Part shown: positions 1-5,825 of the stretch, in pieces | Layout: every line of letters begins with the position of its first letter | Position numbering within the stretch: the stretch's first letter is position 1 | Source of the DNA: UBA1172 sp049889655 | Lineage (GTDB): Bacteria; Pseudomonadota; Alphaproteobacteria; Puniceispirillales; UBA1172 | Reading direction: 5' to 3' | DNA: 7,573 nucleotides | Assembly (NCBI GenBank): GCA_049889655.1 | Contig: JBMHCY010000024.1 | Span: 1 to 7,573, forward strand | Made by a program: the position numbers and the translations under genes | The notes under the pieces: generated by a model | Databases searched by the model: none | Told to the model about the DNA's origin: nothing | What the model saw: only the letters and a program-made list of their open reading frames with translations

Positions 1-685
1 GTTCATCGGGCTCTATCTGCTGCTTGCCGGGGTTGTTATCGGTTTCTGGATACTGGCACCGGTCTCGGCATTGGGACTGTTTCTGCTGATCAGTCTTGTG
101 CATTTCGGGCTCGGTGATACCGATCTGGAAGAGACACGGCCTCGGATCACCCAGATGCTGGCCCATGGCGGGATTGTCACCCTCGCCATCCCGCTCGGCC
201 ACCGGGAAGAAGTGACGGCGCTGTTCACGATGATTTCAGGGCCCCATCCCGTGCTCTGGTCACTCATCGAGGTGGTCGCGGTAATCAGCACACTGGCCGG
301 GGCATTTTATGCCTTTCTCGCGGTCAAGGACGCACGATTGAGGCGGGGCTTTGCTGAATGGCTGGGGCTGACAGTGCTTGTCATGCTGCTGCCGCCACTG
401 GTGGGCTTTGCGCTCTATTTCACGCTCATCCATACACCGCGGCATATCCTGCGGATCACGGCAGCGTTGCGCGACCGCCAGCCACATCTGCCCGTCTGGG
501 GGATGACAGCCGGCTTTACAGTCGCGACCTGGGCCATGGCCGGGATCGCCTTTGCCCTGCTCCATGACAGCGTTGGCGTCGATGCCGCCACCCTGCGGAT
601 TGTCTTTATCGGCTTGGCGGCACTCACCGTTCCCCATATGATACTGATCGACGGGATTTTCAGACCGGGATTGAAAGCAGCATGA
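1..685 (+). CDS. blh: Brp/Blh-family beta-carotene 15,15'-dioxygenase, 3' part
   Basis: Integral membrane, iron-dependent enzyme that cleaves beta-carotene centrally into two retinal molecules, the chromophore of proteorhodopsin. The frame is open to the window edge (first whole codon at base 2), leaving 227 C-terminal residues. Visible family signatures, numbered from that codon, are HFGLGD (34-39), LIHTPRH (142-148) and TVPHM (209-213), set among hydrophobic helices. The histidine spacing H34/H144/H148 equals that of the iron-ligand histidines 78/188/192 which I recall for the characterised marine Blh (66A03). This suggests about 44 residues, including the first ligand His, lie outside the window. 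The stop codon overlaps the start of the IPP isomerase gene (ATGA), implying translational coupling. No frame break is seen. The family call is firm; activity and the partner rhodopsin are inferred. Confidence 0.92.
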   Translation, partial: FIGLYLLLAGVVIGFWILAPVSALGLFLLISLVHFGLGDTDLEETRPRITQMLAHGGIVTLAIPLGHREEVTALFTMISGPHPVLWSLIEVVAVISTLAGAFYAFLAVKDARLRRGFAEWLGLTVLVMLLPPLVGFALYFTLIHTPRHILRITAALRDRQPHLPVWGMTAGFTVATWAMAGIAFALLHDSVGVDAATLRIVFIGLAALTVPHMILIDGIFRPGLKAA

Positions 686-1722
686 GCACCGCCCAGAAAC
701 GCAAAGACACACATCTCGATCTCGCCCGGTCTGAGGCTGCGCAATCAGGTCTGCCCAGCGGGCTGGATCGCGTCAGGCTTGACCACAATGCCCTGCCCGA
801 ATGCGATGCGGATGCGATCGATACCCGCTGCACCTTTCTCGGTCACCGCCTCAAGATGCCGCTCCTGATCGGGGCGATGACAGGCGGTACCGACCGGGCG
901 GACAGGATCAACCTCAGTCTCGCCGAGGCCGCCAATGCCGCCGGTGTGGCCCTTGCCATCGGCTCACAGCGGGCGGCACTGGAAACCGGGCGGGACCACA
1001 GCGCCTTACGCAAAGCCGCGCCATCGATCCCGCTGATCGGCAATCTTGGCGGCGTTCAACTGGCCCGTGAGGGCGGCCTTGATCTGGCCAGGCGTGCTGT
1101 CGAGGCGATCGAAGCCGATGCACTGGCGATCCATCTCAACCCCTTGCAGGAGATCACCCAGCCCGAGGGTGACCGGAACTGGCAGGGCGTCGAGGCTGCT
1201 ATCATCTCGCTTGTCGATACCCTGCCCTGCCCTGTCATCATCAAGGAAGTCGGGGCCGGGATCAGCGCTGATGTGGCAGCTCGGCTCCACGCTGCAGGGG
1301 TTTACGCCATCGATTGTGCCGGGCTCGGCGGTACCAACTGGACCCGGATCGAAGCCCTGCGGCGTGATGACAACGGCGAAACCCATGCCCCGTTCCTCGA
1401 TTGGGGACTGCCAACACTGGAGAGTATCCTCGCCATCCGTGAAACGGTTCCGTCAATGCGGCTGATCGCTTCCGGCGGGATCAGGCATGGGCTCGATGTG
1501 GCGCGGGGATACTGGCTGGGCGCCGATCTGGTGGCCGCAGCCGGGCCTTTTCTCAAGGCTACTGAAGATGAAACTGGCACCCCGACCCCCGATACCCTTG
1601 CTGAAACCCTCGCCCGGTGGAAAAAACAGCTCGATATGGCTCTTTTCCTGACCGGATCACCTGATCTGGCTGCTTTTCGGCGGGCCAAGGGGCGGGTGAT
1701 CGCGGCGGCGGCTCACTATTGA
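682..1722 (+). CDS. fni: Isopentenyl-diphosphate delta-isomerase, type 2 (FMN-dependent)
   Basis: Cytoplasmic flavoenzyme interconverting isopentenyl and dimethylallyl diphosphate, the precursors of geranylgeranyl diphosphate and carotenoids. At 346 aa it has the usual family length. It shows the N-terminal diphosphate-binding RKxxH (R7, K8, H11), the TIM-barrel flavin segment GAMTGGT (64-70), GSQR (94-97), the active-site HLNPLQE (151-157), KEVG (188-191), GGTNW (216-220), the phosphate-binding SGGIRHGLD (264-272) and AAGPFL (286-291). The ATG at 682 overlaps the blh stop by 4 bp, so translation is probably coupled and both genes lie on one transcript. In proteorhodopsin photosystem clusters an idi gene typically closes the crt-blh operon; this gene fits that place. 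It is unrelated in sequence to the metal-dependent type 1 Idi. An alternative FMN-linked oxidoreductase role is unlikely given the full motif set. Confidence 0.95.
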   Translation: MSTAQKRKDTHLDLARSEAAQSGLPSGLDRVRLDHNALPECDADAIDTRCTFLGHRLKMPLLIGAMTGGTDRADRINLSLAEAANAAGVALAIGSQRAALETGRDHSALRKAAPSIPLIGNLGGVQLAREGGLDLARRAVEAIEADALAIHLNPLQEITQPEGDRNWQGVEAAIISLVDTLPCPVIIKEVGAGISADVAARLHAAGVYAIDCAGLGGTNWTRIEALRRDDNGETHAPFLDWGLPTLESILAIRETVPSMRLIASGGIRHGLDVARGYWLGADLVAAAGPFLKATEDETGTPTPDTLAETLARWKKQLDMALFLTGSPDLAAFRRAKGRVIAAAAHY

Positions 1723-1723
1723 T

Positions 1724-1745
1724 ATGCCCCCCTCTTGCGGGGCAT
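1724..1745 (+). terminator. Hairpin just after fni, weak terminator candidate
   Basis: Directly behind the fni stop codon the arms ATGCCCC (1724-1730) and GGGGCAT (1739-1745) form a perfect 7-bp stem around an 8-nt loop. No T-run follows, so a classical intrinsic terminator is not shown; it could instead protect the mRNA 3' end. Confidence 0.35.
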
Positions 1746-1762
1746 CTGCGCTGATGAAAAAT

Positions 1763-1803
1763 GCTGTCGGGGGGCTTGAAGGCCGCCTCCACAGCCTTAG
1801 TTT
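1763..1803 (+). terminator. Second hairpin after fni, possible terminator
   Basis: GCTGT (1763-1767) pairs with ACAGC (1791-1795). After a 2-nt bulge, the G-rich arm 1770-1775 pairs with GCCTCC (1785-1790), including one G-U pair, around a 9-nt loop. The stem is followed by a modestly T-rich CTTAGTTT. It is a better terminator candidate than the hairpin at 1724-1745 and would end the carotenoid/retinal operon before the photolyase gene, but the T-tract is poor. Confidence 0.4.
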
Positions 1804-1813
1804 AGATATTAAT

Positions 1814-1895
1814 AATAATCTCCCCCATAGGTGGTCTCAGTTTTTTCCCCCATTTTTGACTGAGACCACCCTGGGTAAGACCCGGGGAGATTATT
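1814..1895. repeat. Nested perfect inverted repeats (possible structured RNA leader or palindromic element)
   Basis: The outer arms AATAATCTCCCC (1814-1825) and GGGGAGATTATT (1884-1895) are perfect 12-bp complements. Nested inside, GGTGGTCTCAGT (1830-1841) pairs perfectly with ACTGAGACCACC (1859-1870) around a 17-nt pyrimidine-rich loop. A small GGGT/ACCC hairpin (1873-1883, 3-nt loop) fills the remaining space. Folded as RNA this makes a three-way junction with almost no unpaired linker, ending 48 nt before the photolyase start codon. GGGGA at 1884-1888 can instead pair with TCCCC at 1896-1900, and the loop carries a further C5 run (1847-1851), so alternative folds compete. I do not recognise it as a known riboswitch. 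It could be a regulatory leader of the photolyase mRNA, an operator, or a small palindromic mobile repeat; no target-site duplication is visible at its ends. The repeats themselves are certain, their role is unknown. Confidence 0.85.
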
Positions 1896-1943
1896 TCCCC
1901 ATCATGTTTTAAGACACCCCGGCAATGAGGATTATACCCAGCC

Positions 1944-3473
1944 ATGACCGCCATTCGGCTTATCCTTGGTGACCAGCTGACACGCGATCTGGCCGCGCTG
2001 CGTGATCTTGCCCCGGGTGATACCGTGGTCATGGCCGAGGTGGCCGATGAAGCCGGCTATGCCAATCATCACAAGAAGAAACTGGTCTTTGTATTTTCAG
2101 CCATGCGGCATTTTGCCGAAAATCTGAGAGCCGAGGGCATCAAGGTTGACTATACCCGCATGGATGACCCGGAAAATACTGGCAGCATCGAGGGCGAACT
2201 GGCGCGGGCAGTGGCGGCAATCTCCCCTGACCGGATTATCACCACCGAGCCCGGCGAATACCGGCTGCTGGCGATCATGAAGACCTGGCAGGACAGGTTC
2301 GGGATACCCGTTGAGATCAGGGCAGATGACCGGTTCATGACCAGCCGGGATGAATTCAGCACCTGGGCCGAAGGCCGCAAATCCCTGCGGATGGAGTTTT
2401 TCTACCGTGAGGCCCGACGCCGCTACAAAATTCTGATGGAAGGTGATCAGCCCTGCGGCGGGCAGTGGAATTTTGATTCTGAAAACCGCCAGCCACCAGC
2501 GGAAGGGATCACCCCGCCGGCCCGTTTCCAATCACCGCCTGATGCGATCACCGAAGAGGTGATAGCAATGGTTGCCGACCGGTTCAGCGATCATTTCGGC
2601 GTCATTGACGGCTTCCATTTCGCCACCACAAGGCATGATGCCCTCGCGGCGCTTGATCTGTTCATTGACGAACGACTGGCCGATTTCGGGACCTGGCAGG
2701 ATGCCATGGTCGATGGCGAGCCGTGGATGTATCACGCCCATATCGGGCTTTACCTGAATGCCGGGTTGCTGACCCCGCGGGAGGTGATCGCCGCAGCGGA
2801 AGATGCCTTTCACCGCGGCGATGCCCCGATCAACGCGGTTGAGGGCTTCATCCGCCAGATTCTCGGCTGGCGTGAGTATGTCCGGGGTATCTACTGGCTG
2901 ACAATGCCTGATTATGCCGCAAAAAACGAACTCGACGCTCACCGTCCCCTGCCAGATTTCTACTGGACGGCTGAAACCGAGATGCGCTGTCTTGCCGAAT
3001 GTGTCCGTGAAACCAGCGATAACGCTTATGCCCATCATATCCAGCGGCTGATGGTGCTGGGTAATTTTGCCCTGCTGGCCGGGATTGACCCGAAAGAGGT
3101 TAATGCCTGGTTTCTCGGGGTCTATGCCGATGCCTATGAATGGGTCGAGATGCCGAATGTCAGCGGCATGACGCTCTATGCCGATGGCGGCTATCTGGCC
3201 TCCAAACCCTATGCGGCGAGCGGGGCCTATATCAACCGGATGTCCACCTATTGCCGCCAATGCCGCTATAAAGTCGCCCGCAAGAACGGCCCCGAGGCCT
3301 GCCCGTTCAATTACCTCTACTGGGATTTTCTGATCCGCAACAGCGAAAAACTCTCCGGCAACCCGCGGATGGGGATGCCGTACCGGACGCTCGCCAAGAT
3401 GACACCCGAAAAGATCAACATGATCCAGGAGGATAGCCAGCAGTTTTTCCATGAACAGGGCTTGGACAAATAA
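1944..3473 (+). CDS. phrB: FeS-BCP family cryptochrome/photolyase (probable prokaryotic (6-4) photolyase)
   Basis: Flavoprotein of the bacterial iron-sulfur cryptochrome/photolyase family, which uses blue light and FAD to repair UV lesions; characterised members (Agrobacterium PhrB, Rhodobacter CryB) repair (6-4) photoproducts or signal light. At 509 aa it matches family length. The N-terminal Rossmann-like antenna domain begins at MTAIRLILGDQL; the helical FAD domain includes ILGWREYVRGIYW (306-318) and AHHIQRLMVLGNF (363-375). The four [4Fe-4S] ligands C349, C437, C440 and C453 reproduce, shifted by one, the C350/438/441/454 set I recall for PhrB. Its lesion-site histidines (H364, H365) and electron-transfer tryptophans (W341, W389) are also in register. 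A GAGG sequence (1927-1930) lies 13 nt before the ATG, a long spacing. The gene follows a nested inverted repeat that may regulate it. Choosing (6-4) repair over a pure photoreceptor role is inference. Confidence 0.95.
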   Translation: MTAIRLILGDQLTRDLAALRDLAPGDTVVMAEVADEAGYANHHKKKLVFVFSAMRHFAENLRAEGIKVDYTRMDDPENTGSIEGELARAVAAISPDRIITTEPGEYRLLAIMKTWQDRFGIPVEIRADDRFMTSRDEFSTWAEGRKSLRMEFFYREARRRYKILMEGDQPCGGQWNFDSENRQPPAEGITPPARFQSPPDAITEEVIAMVADRFSDHFGVIDGFHFATTRHDALAALDLFIDERLADFGTWQDAMVDGEPWMYHAHIGLYLNAGLLTPREVIAAAEDAFHRGDAPINAVEGFIRQILGWREYVRGIYWLTMPDYAAKNELDAHRPLPDFYWTAETEMRCLAECVRETSDNAYAHHIQRLMVLGNFALLAGIDPKEVNAWFLGVYADAYEWVEMPNVSGMTLYADGGYLASKPYAASGAYINRMSTYCRQCRYKVARKNGPEACPFNYLYWDFLIRNSEKLSGNPRMGMPYRTLAKMTPEKINMIQEDSQQFFHEQGLDK

Positions 3474-3491
3474 CCCCCTGCGCCATATATT
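3462..3491 (+). promoter_or_regulatory. Candidate sigma-70 promoter for the 90-aa gene
   Basis: TTGGAC (3462-3467), inside the last photolyase codons, and TATATT (3486-3491) are separated by 18 bp. The -10 box matches 5 of 6 consensus bases, the -35 box only 3. Transcription would start near 3498, some 50 nt before the small gene. Read-through from the photolyase gene is an alternative. Confidence 0.35.
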
Positions 3492-3550
3492 ATGTTCCGT
3501 TAATGAAATAATCTGGCGGCGTGTGAACGGCGCCCGAGGGAGAATACATC

Positions 3551-3823
3551 ATGGATAAAAGCACCAAACAAGCCATCAAGCGGATGCGTGAGATGCAGAA
3601 AATTCGTGCCGGTTACAGCAAGAAACTGGTGGCCATTGAGCAGAACCTGACAAAAATCGGCTGGGAGATCATGGTCGGCGAGACCTCCGAGAAGGATGAG
3701 GCCATGGCCAAGGCATCCGCAGCGGTGGATAAATCCATCGCCAACCTTCAGGAAGCCCTCAATGCCCTGGGGCGGGTCGAAGCCGGGATCAAGAAAGCCG
3801 CCACGCCTGCCGTCACTGACTGA
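3551..3823 (+). CDS. Small helical (coiled-coil-like) protein of unknown function
   Basis: I do not recognise this 90-aa protein. It is reported as a real gene because a strong ribosome binding site, GAGGGAG (3536-3542), lies 8 nt before the ATG, because it sits in its own slot 77 bp after the photolyase, and because a clear terminator follows its stop. The sequence is rich in Lys, Glu and Ala with regularly spaced hydrophobic residues. It suggests two amphipathic helices, roughly residues 4-41 and 48-83, joined by the GETSEK turn. It has a single Trp (38), no Cys, no signal peptide and no membrane segment, so it is probably a soluble cytoplasmic protein able to form a helical hairpin or oligomer. 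Its position suggests, but does not prove, co-expression with the photolyase. Function unknown. Confidence 0.75.
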   Translation: MDKSTKQAIKRMREMQKIRAGYSKKLVAIEQNLTKIGWEIMVGETSEKDEAMAKASAAVDKSIANLQEALNALGRVEAGIKKAATPAVTD

Positions 3824-3850
3824 AGCCTTCGGTGCCATCATTAAAACCAA

Positions 3851-3877
3851 AAAACCGCATCGGATGATGCGGTTTTT
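3851..3877. terminator. Bidirectional rho-independent terminator
   Basis: AAAACCGCATC (3851-3861) and GATGCGGTTTT (3866-3876) form a perfect 11-bp stem with a 4-nt GGAT loop. On the + strand it ends in TTTTT and serves the 90-aa gene. Read on the - strand it ends in a six-T run followed by GGTTTT and serves tRNA-Glu, whose 3' end is 23 bp away. One element thus stops two convergent transcription units. Confidence 0.92.
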
Positions 3878-3899
3878 GTGTTCTTCGGTCTTGAAAAAG

Positions 3900-3975
3900 T
3901 GGCGATCCGTACGGGATTCGAACCCGTGTTGCCGGCGTGAAAGGCCGGTGTCCTAGGCCTCTAGACGAACGGACC
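3900..3975 (-). tRNA. tRNA-Glu (anticodon UUC)
   Basis: On the - strand the cloverleaf is complete. The acceptor GGTCCGT pairs with ACGGATC (one G-U pair). The anticodon stem CCGGC/GCCGG encloses the loop CTTTCAC, giving anticodon TTC for glutamate GAA/GAG codons. The T-arm is ACGGG-TTCGAAT-CCCGT. The discriminator base is G, and the CCA end is encoded (TGG at 3900-3902 on the + strand). It lies downstream of recJ in the same orientation, with its own likely promoter in between, and runs into the bidirectional terminator. Its 3' end faces the retinal/photolyase genes, the side where tRNA-targeted islands insert. Confidence 0.97.
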
Positions 3976-3990
3976 GTTGAAGACCTGATT

Positions 3991-4019
3991 GTTCTAGCCA
4001 CTTCATGCGGCTAAATCAA
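3991..4019 (-). promoter_or_regulatory. Likely tRNA-Glu promoter
   Basis: On the - strand TTGATT (4019-4014) and TAGAAC (3996-3991) are spaced by exactly 17 bp, each matching 4 of 6 sigma-70 consensus bases. The start would fall about 8 nt before the mature tRNA 5' end. The spacer contains an inverted repeat (TAGCC at 3995-3999, GGCTA at 4009-4013), which as RNA could extend to 7 bp with one G-U pair around a 5-nt loop. It could be an operator or a weak recJ 3' hairpin. Confidence 0.55.
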
Positions 4020-4043
4020 GCCCCTCTTTGCCTGTTTCGCCGA

Positions 4044-5825
4044 TTATTCCGCCATCCCTGCTGCGGCGAGGTCAAGCAGATGGAACTGGGCGGTTTCACT
4101 GCCGTTGAACCGGTTGCGGCGGATGCAACCGAGGACATCGACAGGACGGCCGTCGGCGGCTTCCTCAATGGCCTGGCCGAGCGCTGTTCCTGCAACCCGG
4201 AAGACAACAGCCGCAACCCTTCCTGTGGCATCCTCGATTTGCATCCGCAGGTGGCTTTCTTCCTTGCCCATGCGCCGCACCCCTTTGAGCCGGACAGCAT
4301 CAAGCCGGAAGACAGGTTCGGCAAAACCACTGCCATAGGGGCCCGCCAGATCAAGCCAGTTCAGCAGATCAAGGGTGCAATACCCGGCGGCAATAGGGCT
4401 GTCATAGGTAAACTCCCGCAACGGGCCTTCAACCCCGAAGGCCGCCTCGGCACGCTCGATCATGAATGCCCGAAAGAGCTCAAACTGTTCCATATCGACC
4501 GTAAAGCCCGCCGCCATGGCATGGCCACCCCCGGCGATCAGCAGGCCATGCTGCTGTGCCGCAATTACAGCCTCACCGAGATGGAACGGGGCCAGAGACC
4601 GCGCCGAGCCTTTGCCAACCATCCGGCCAGCGGGGTCCTTTGAGATGCTGATCACGGCAGCCGGGCGGTTGAAGCGTTCCTTCAGGCGGCTGGCGGAAAT
4701 CCCAATGACGCCGCTGTTCCAGCCTTCATGGGCAACCATGACCATGGGGTTTTCGGCCTGATCTTCGGCCATGACCACCGCTGTATCCGTGACATCCTGT
4801 TCGATTTCGCGGCGCTTGATGTTGAGCGTTTCCAGCTGACCCGCGACAGTATCCGCCGCCAGTCTTTCAGAAGCAGTCAAGAGGCTGACCCCGAGGCTGG
4901 ATTCACCGATCCGGCCCCCAGCATTGATCCGCGGCCCGAGCATAAAGCCGAGCGCGTGTACATCAGGGGCGGCATCGAGCCTCGCCACATCCGCCAGGGC
5001 CGCCAGCCCGGGACGCCTGCGCCCGGCCATGATCTTGAGCCCGGAACGGATAAACGCCCGGTTAAGCCCCTGCAGGGGAACGACATCAGCGACCGTGGCG
5101 AGGGCGACCATATCCAGCAACGCCATCAGATCAGGTTCTGCCTGCCCGGCCTCAAAATGGCCGTCAGCGCGCAGCTGCCGGACCAGCCCCACCACCACAA
5201 GAAACACAACACCTGCCGCCGCCAGATAGCCATAGCGGCCATCATCTTCCAGCCGGTTCGGGTTGACCACGGCCAGCGCCCGCGGCAGGTCGGGCCCGGC
5301 GATATGATGATCAATAATCAGGACATCGACCCCCGCCTCGACCGCCGCCGCCACCGGGGCGTTTGCGGTAATCCCGCAATCCACCGTGACAATGAGCTTG
5401 CAGCCCTTGTCCTTGAGCCCCATCAGGGCAGGCAGATTAGGCCCGTAGCCCTCGCTGAAACGGTCAGGGATATGGATGCTGACCTCAAGCCCCAGGGCCG
5501 TCAGCACCTGATGCAGGATGGCCGCCGCACAGGCCCCATCAACATCGTAATCACCGAAAATGCCGACCTTCTCACCGTCACGCACCGCTGCGGCAAGCCG
5601 CGCCGTGGCGGCATCCAGATCGGTCAGCACTGACGGGTCGGGCATCAGATCACGCAGTTTCGGGTCGAGCCAGGTGGCGATCTCTTCACGGGTGATGCCA
5701 CGCGAGGCCAGCATCGTGGCGACCGCCTGCGGCATTCCGGTGGCATCGATCAGCCCCGCCGCCAGACGGCTGTCACTGGCCGCTTCATGCCAGCGTGCAC
5801 CCGTTGCGGAACGATCAGCTGTCAT
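4044..5825 (-). CDS. recJ: Single-stranded-DNA-specific 5'-3' exonuclease RecJ
   Basis: Mn/Mg-dependent 5'-3' exonuclease acting on single-stranded DNA in RecFOR recombination, mismatch repair and base-excision repair. Numbered from a possible TTG at 5840, the DHH-phosphoesterase motifs are DYDVDG (97-102), VDCGIT (153-158), DHH (177-179) and ADVVPL (251-256). The DHHA1 domain carries GGGHAMAAGF (437-446), and a C-terminal OB fold spans about 508-590. All metal-binding motifs are intact and the length is typical. I chose the ATG at 5825 (593 aa) because the SATGARW segment typical of RecJ N-termini follows at once; GTG at 5828 and TTG at 5840 stay possible, and none has a strong ribosome binding site. 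The start overlaps the end of hom by 11 bp, implying translational coupling. In many alphaproteobacteria glpX stands between hom and recJ; it is absent here. Confidence 0.95.
   Translation of the reverse strand: MTADRSATGARWHEAASDSRLAAGLIDATGMPQAVATMLASRGITREEIATWLDPKLRDLMPDPSVLTDLDAATARLAAAVRDGEKVGIFGDYDVDGACAAAILHQVLTALGLEVSIHIPDRFSEGYGPNLPALMGLKDKGCKLIVTVDCGITANAPVAAAVEAGVDVLIIDHHIAGPDLPRALAVVNPNRLEDDGRYGYLAAAGVVFLVVVGLVRQLRADGHFEAGQAEPDLMALLDMVALATVADVVPLQGLNRAFIRSGLKIMAGRRRPGLAALADVARLDAAPDVHALGFMLGPRINAGGRIGESSLGVSLLTASERLAADTVAGQLETLNIKRREIEQDVTDTAVVMAEDQAENPMVMVAHEGWNSGVIGISASRLKERFNRPAAVISISKDPAGRMVGKGSARSLAPFHLGEAVIAAQQHGLLIAGGGHAMAAGFTVDMEQFELFRAFMIERAEAAFGVEGPLREFTYDSPIAAGYCTLDLLNWLDLAGPYGSGFAEPVFRLDAVRLKGVRRMGKEESHLRMQIEDATGRVAAVVFRVAGTALGQAIEEAADGRPVDVLGCIRRNRFNGSETAQFHLLDLAAAGMAE

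Noticed and set aside
1856..1881. TTGACT (1856-1861) with TAAGAC (1876-1881) as a photolyase promoter
   Set aside because: The spacing is only 14 bp and the -10 match is poor; no convincing promoter was found in the gap.
1859..1890. TPP-riboswitch-like CTGAGA followed by ACCC within the nested repeat
   Set aside because: The downstream TPP consensus (the GAACCTGATC-like and GCGTAGGGA-like segments) is absent, and the neighbouring gene is not in thiamine metabolism.
1814..1895. Nested repeat as the two ends of an insertion sequence
   Set aside because: There is no transposase and only about 60 bp between the outer arms, with no target duplication. A short non-autonomous palindromic repeat is still possible and is covered in the findings.
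1724..1912. 62-codon open frame in the gap before the photolyase
   Set aside because: It begins inside a hairpin right after fni, has no ribosome binding site, runs through the inverted repeat, and its product resembles nothing.
2532..3452. 306-codon open frame antisense to the photolyase
   Set aside because: A shadow of the real gene in GC-rich DNA; its translation shows no domain, while the + strand encodes a complete conserved enzyme.
4728..5633. 301-codon open frame antisense to recJ
   Set aside because: A high-GC mirror frame with biased Arg/His/Gln composition and no ribosome binding site; recJ on the opposite strand has all its motifs.
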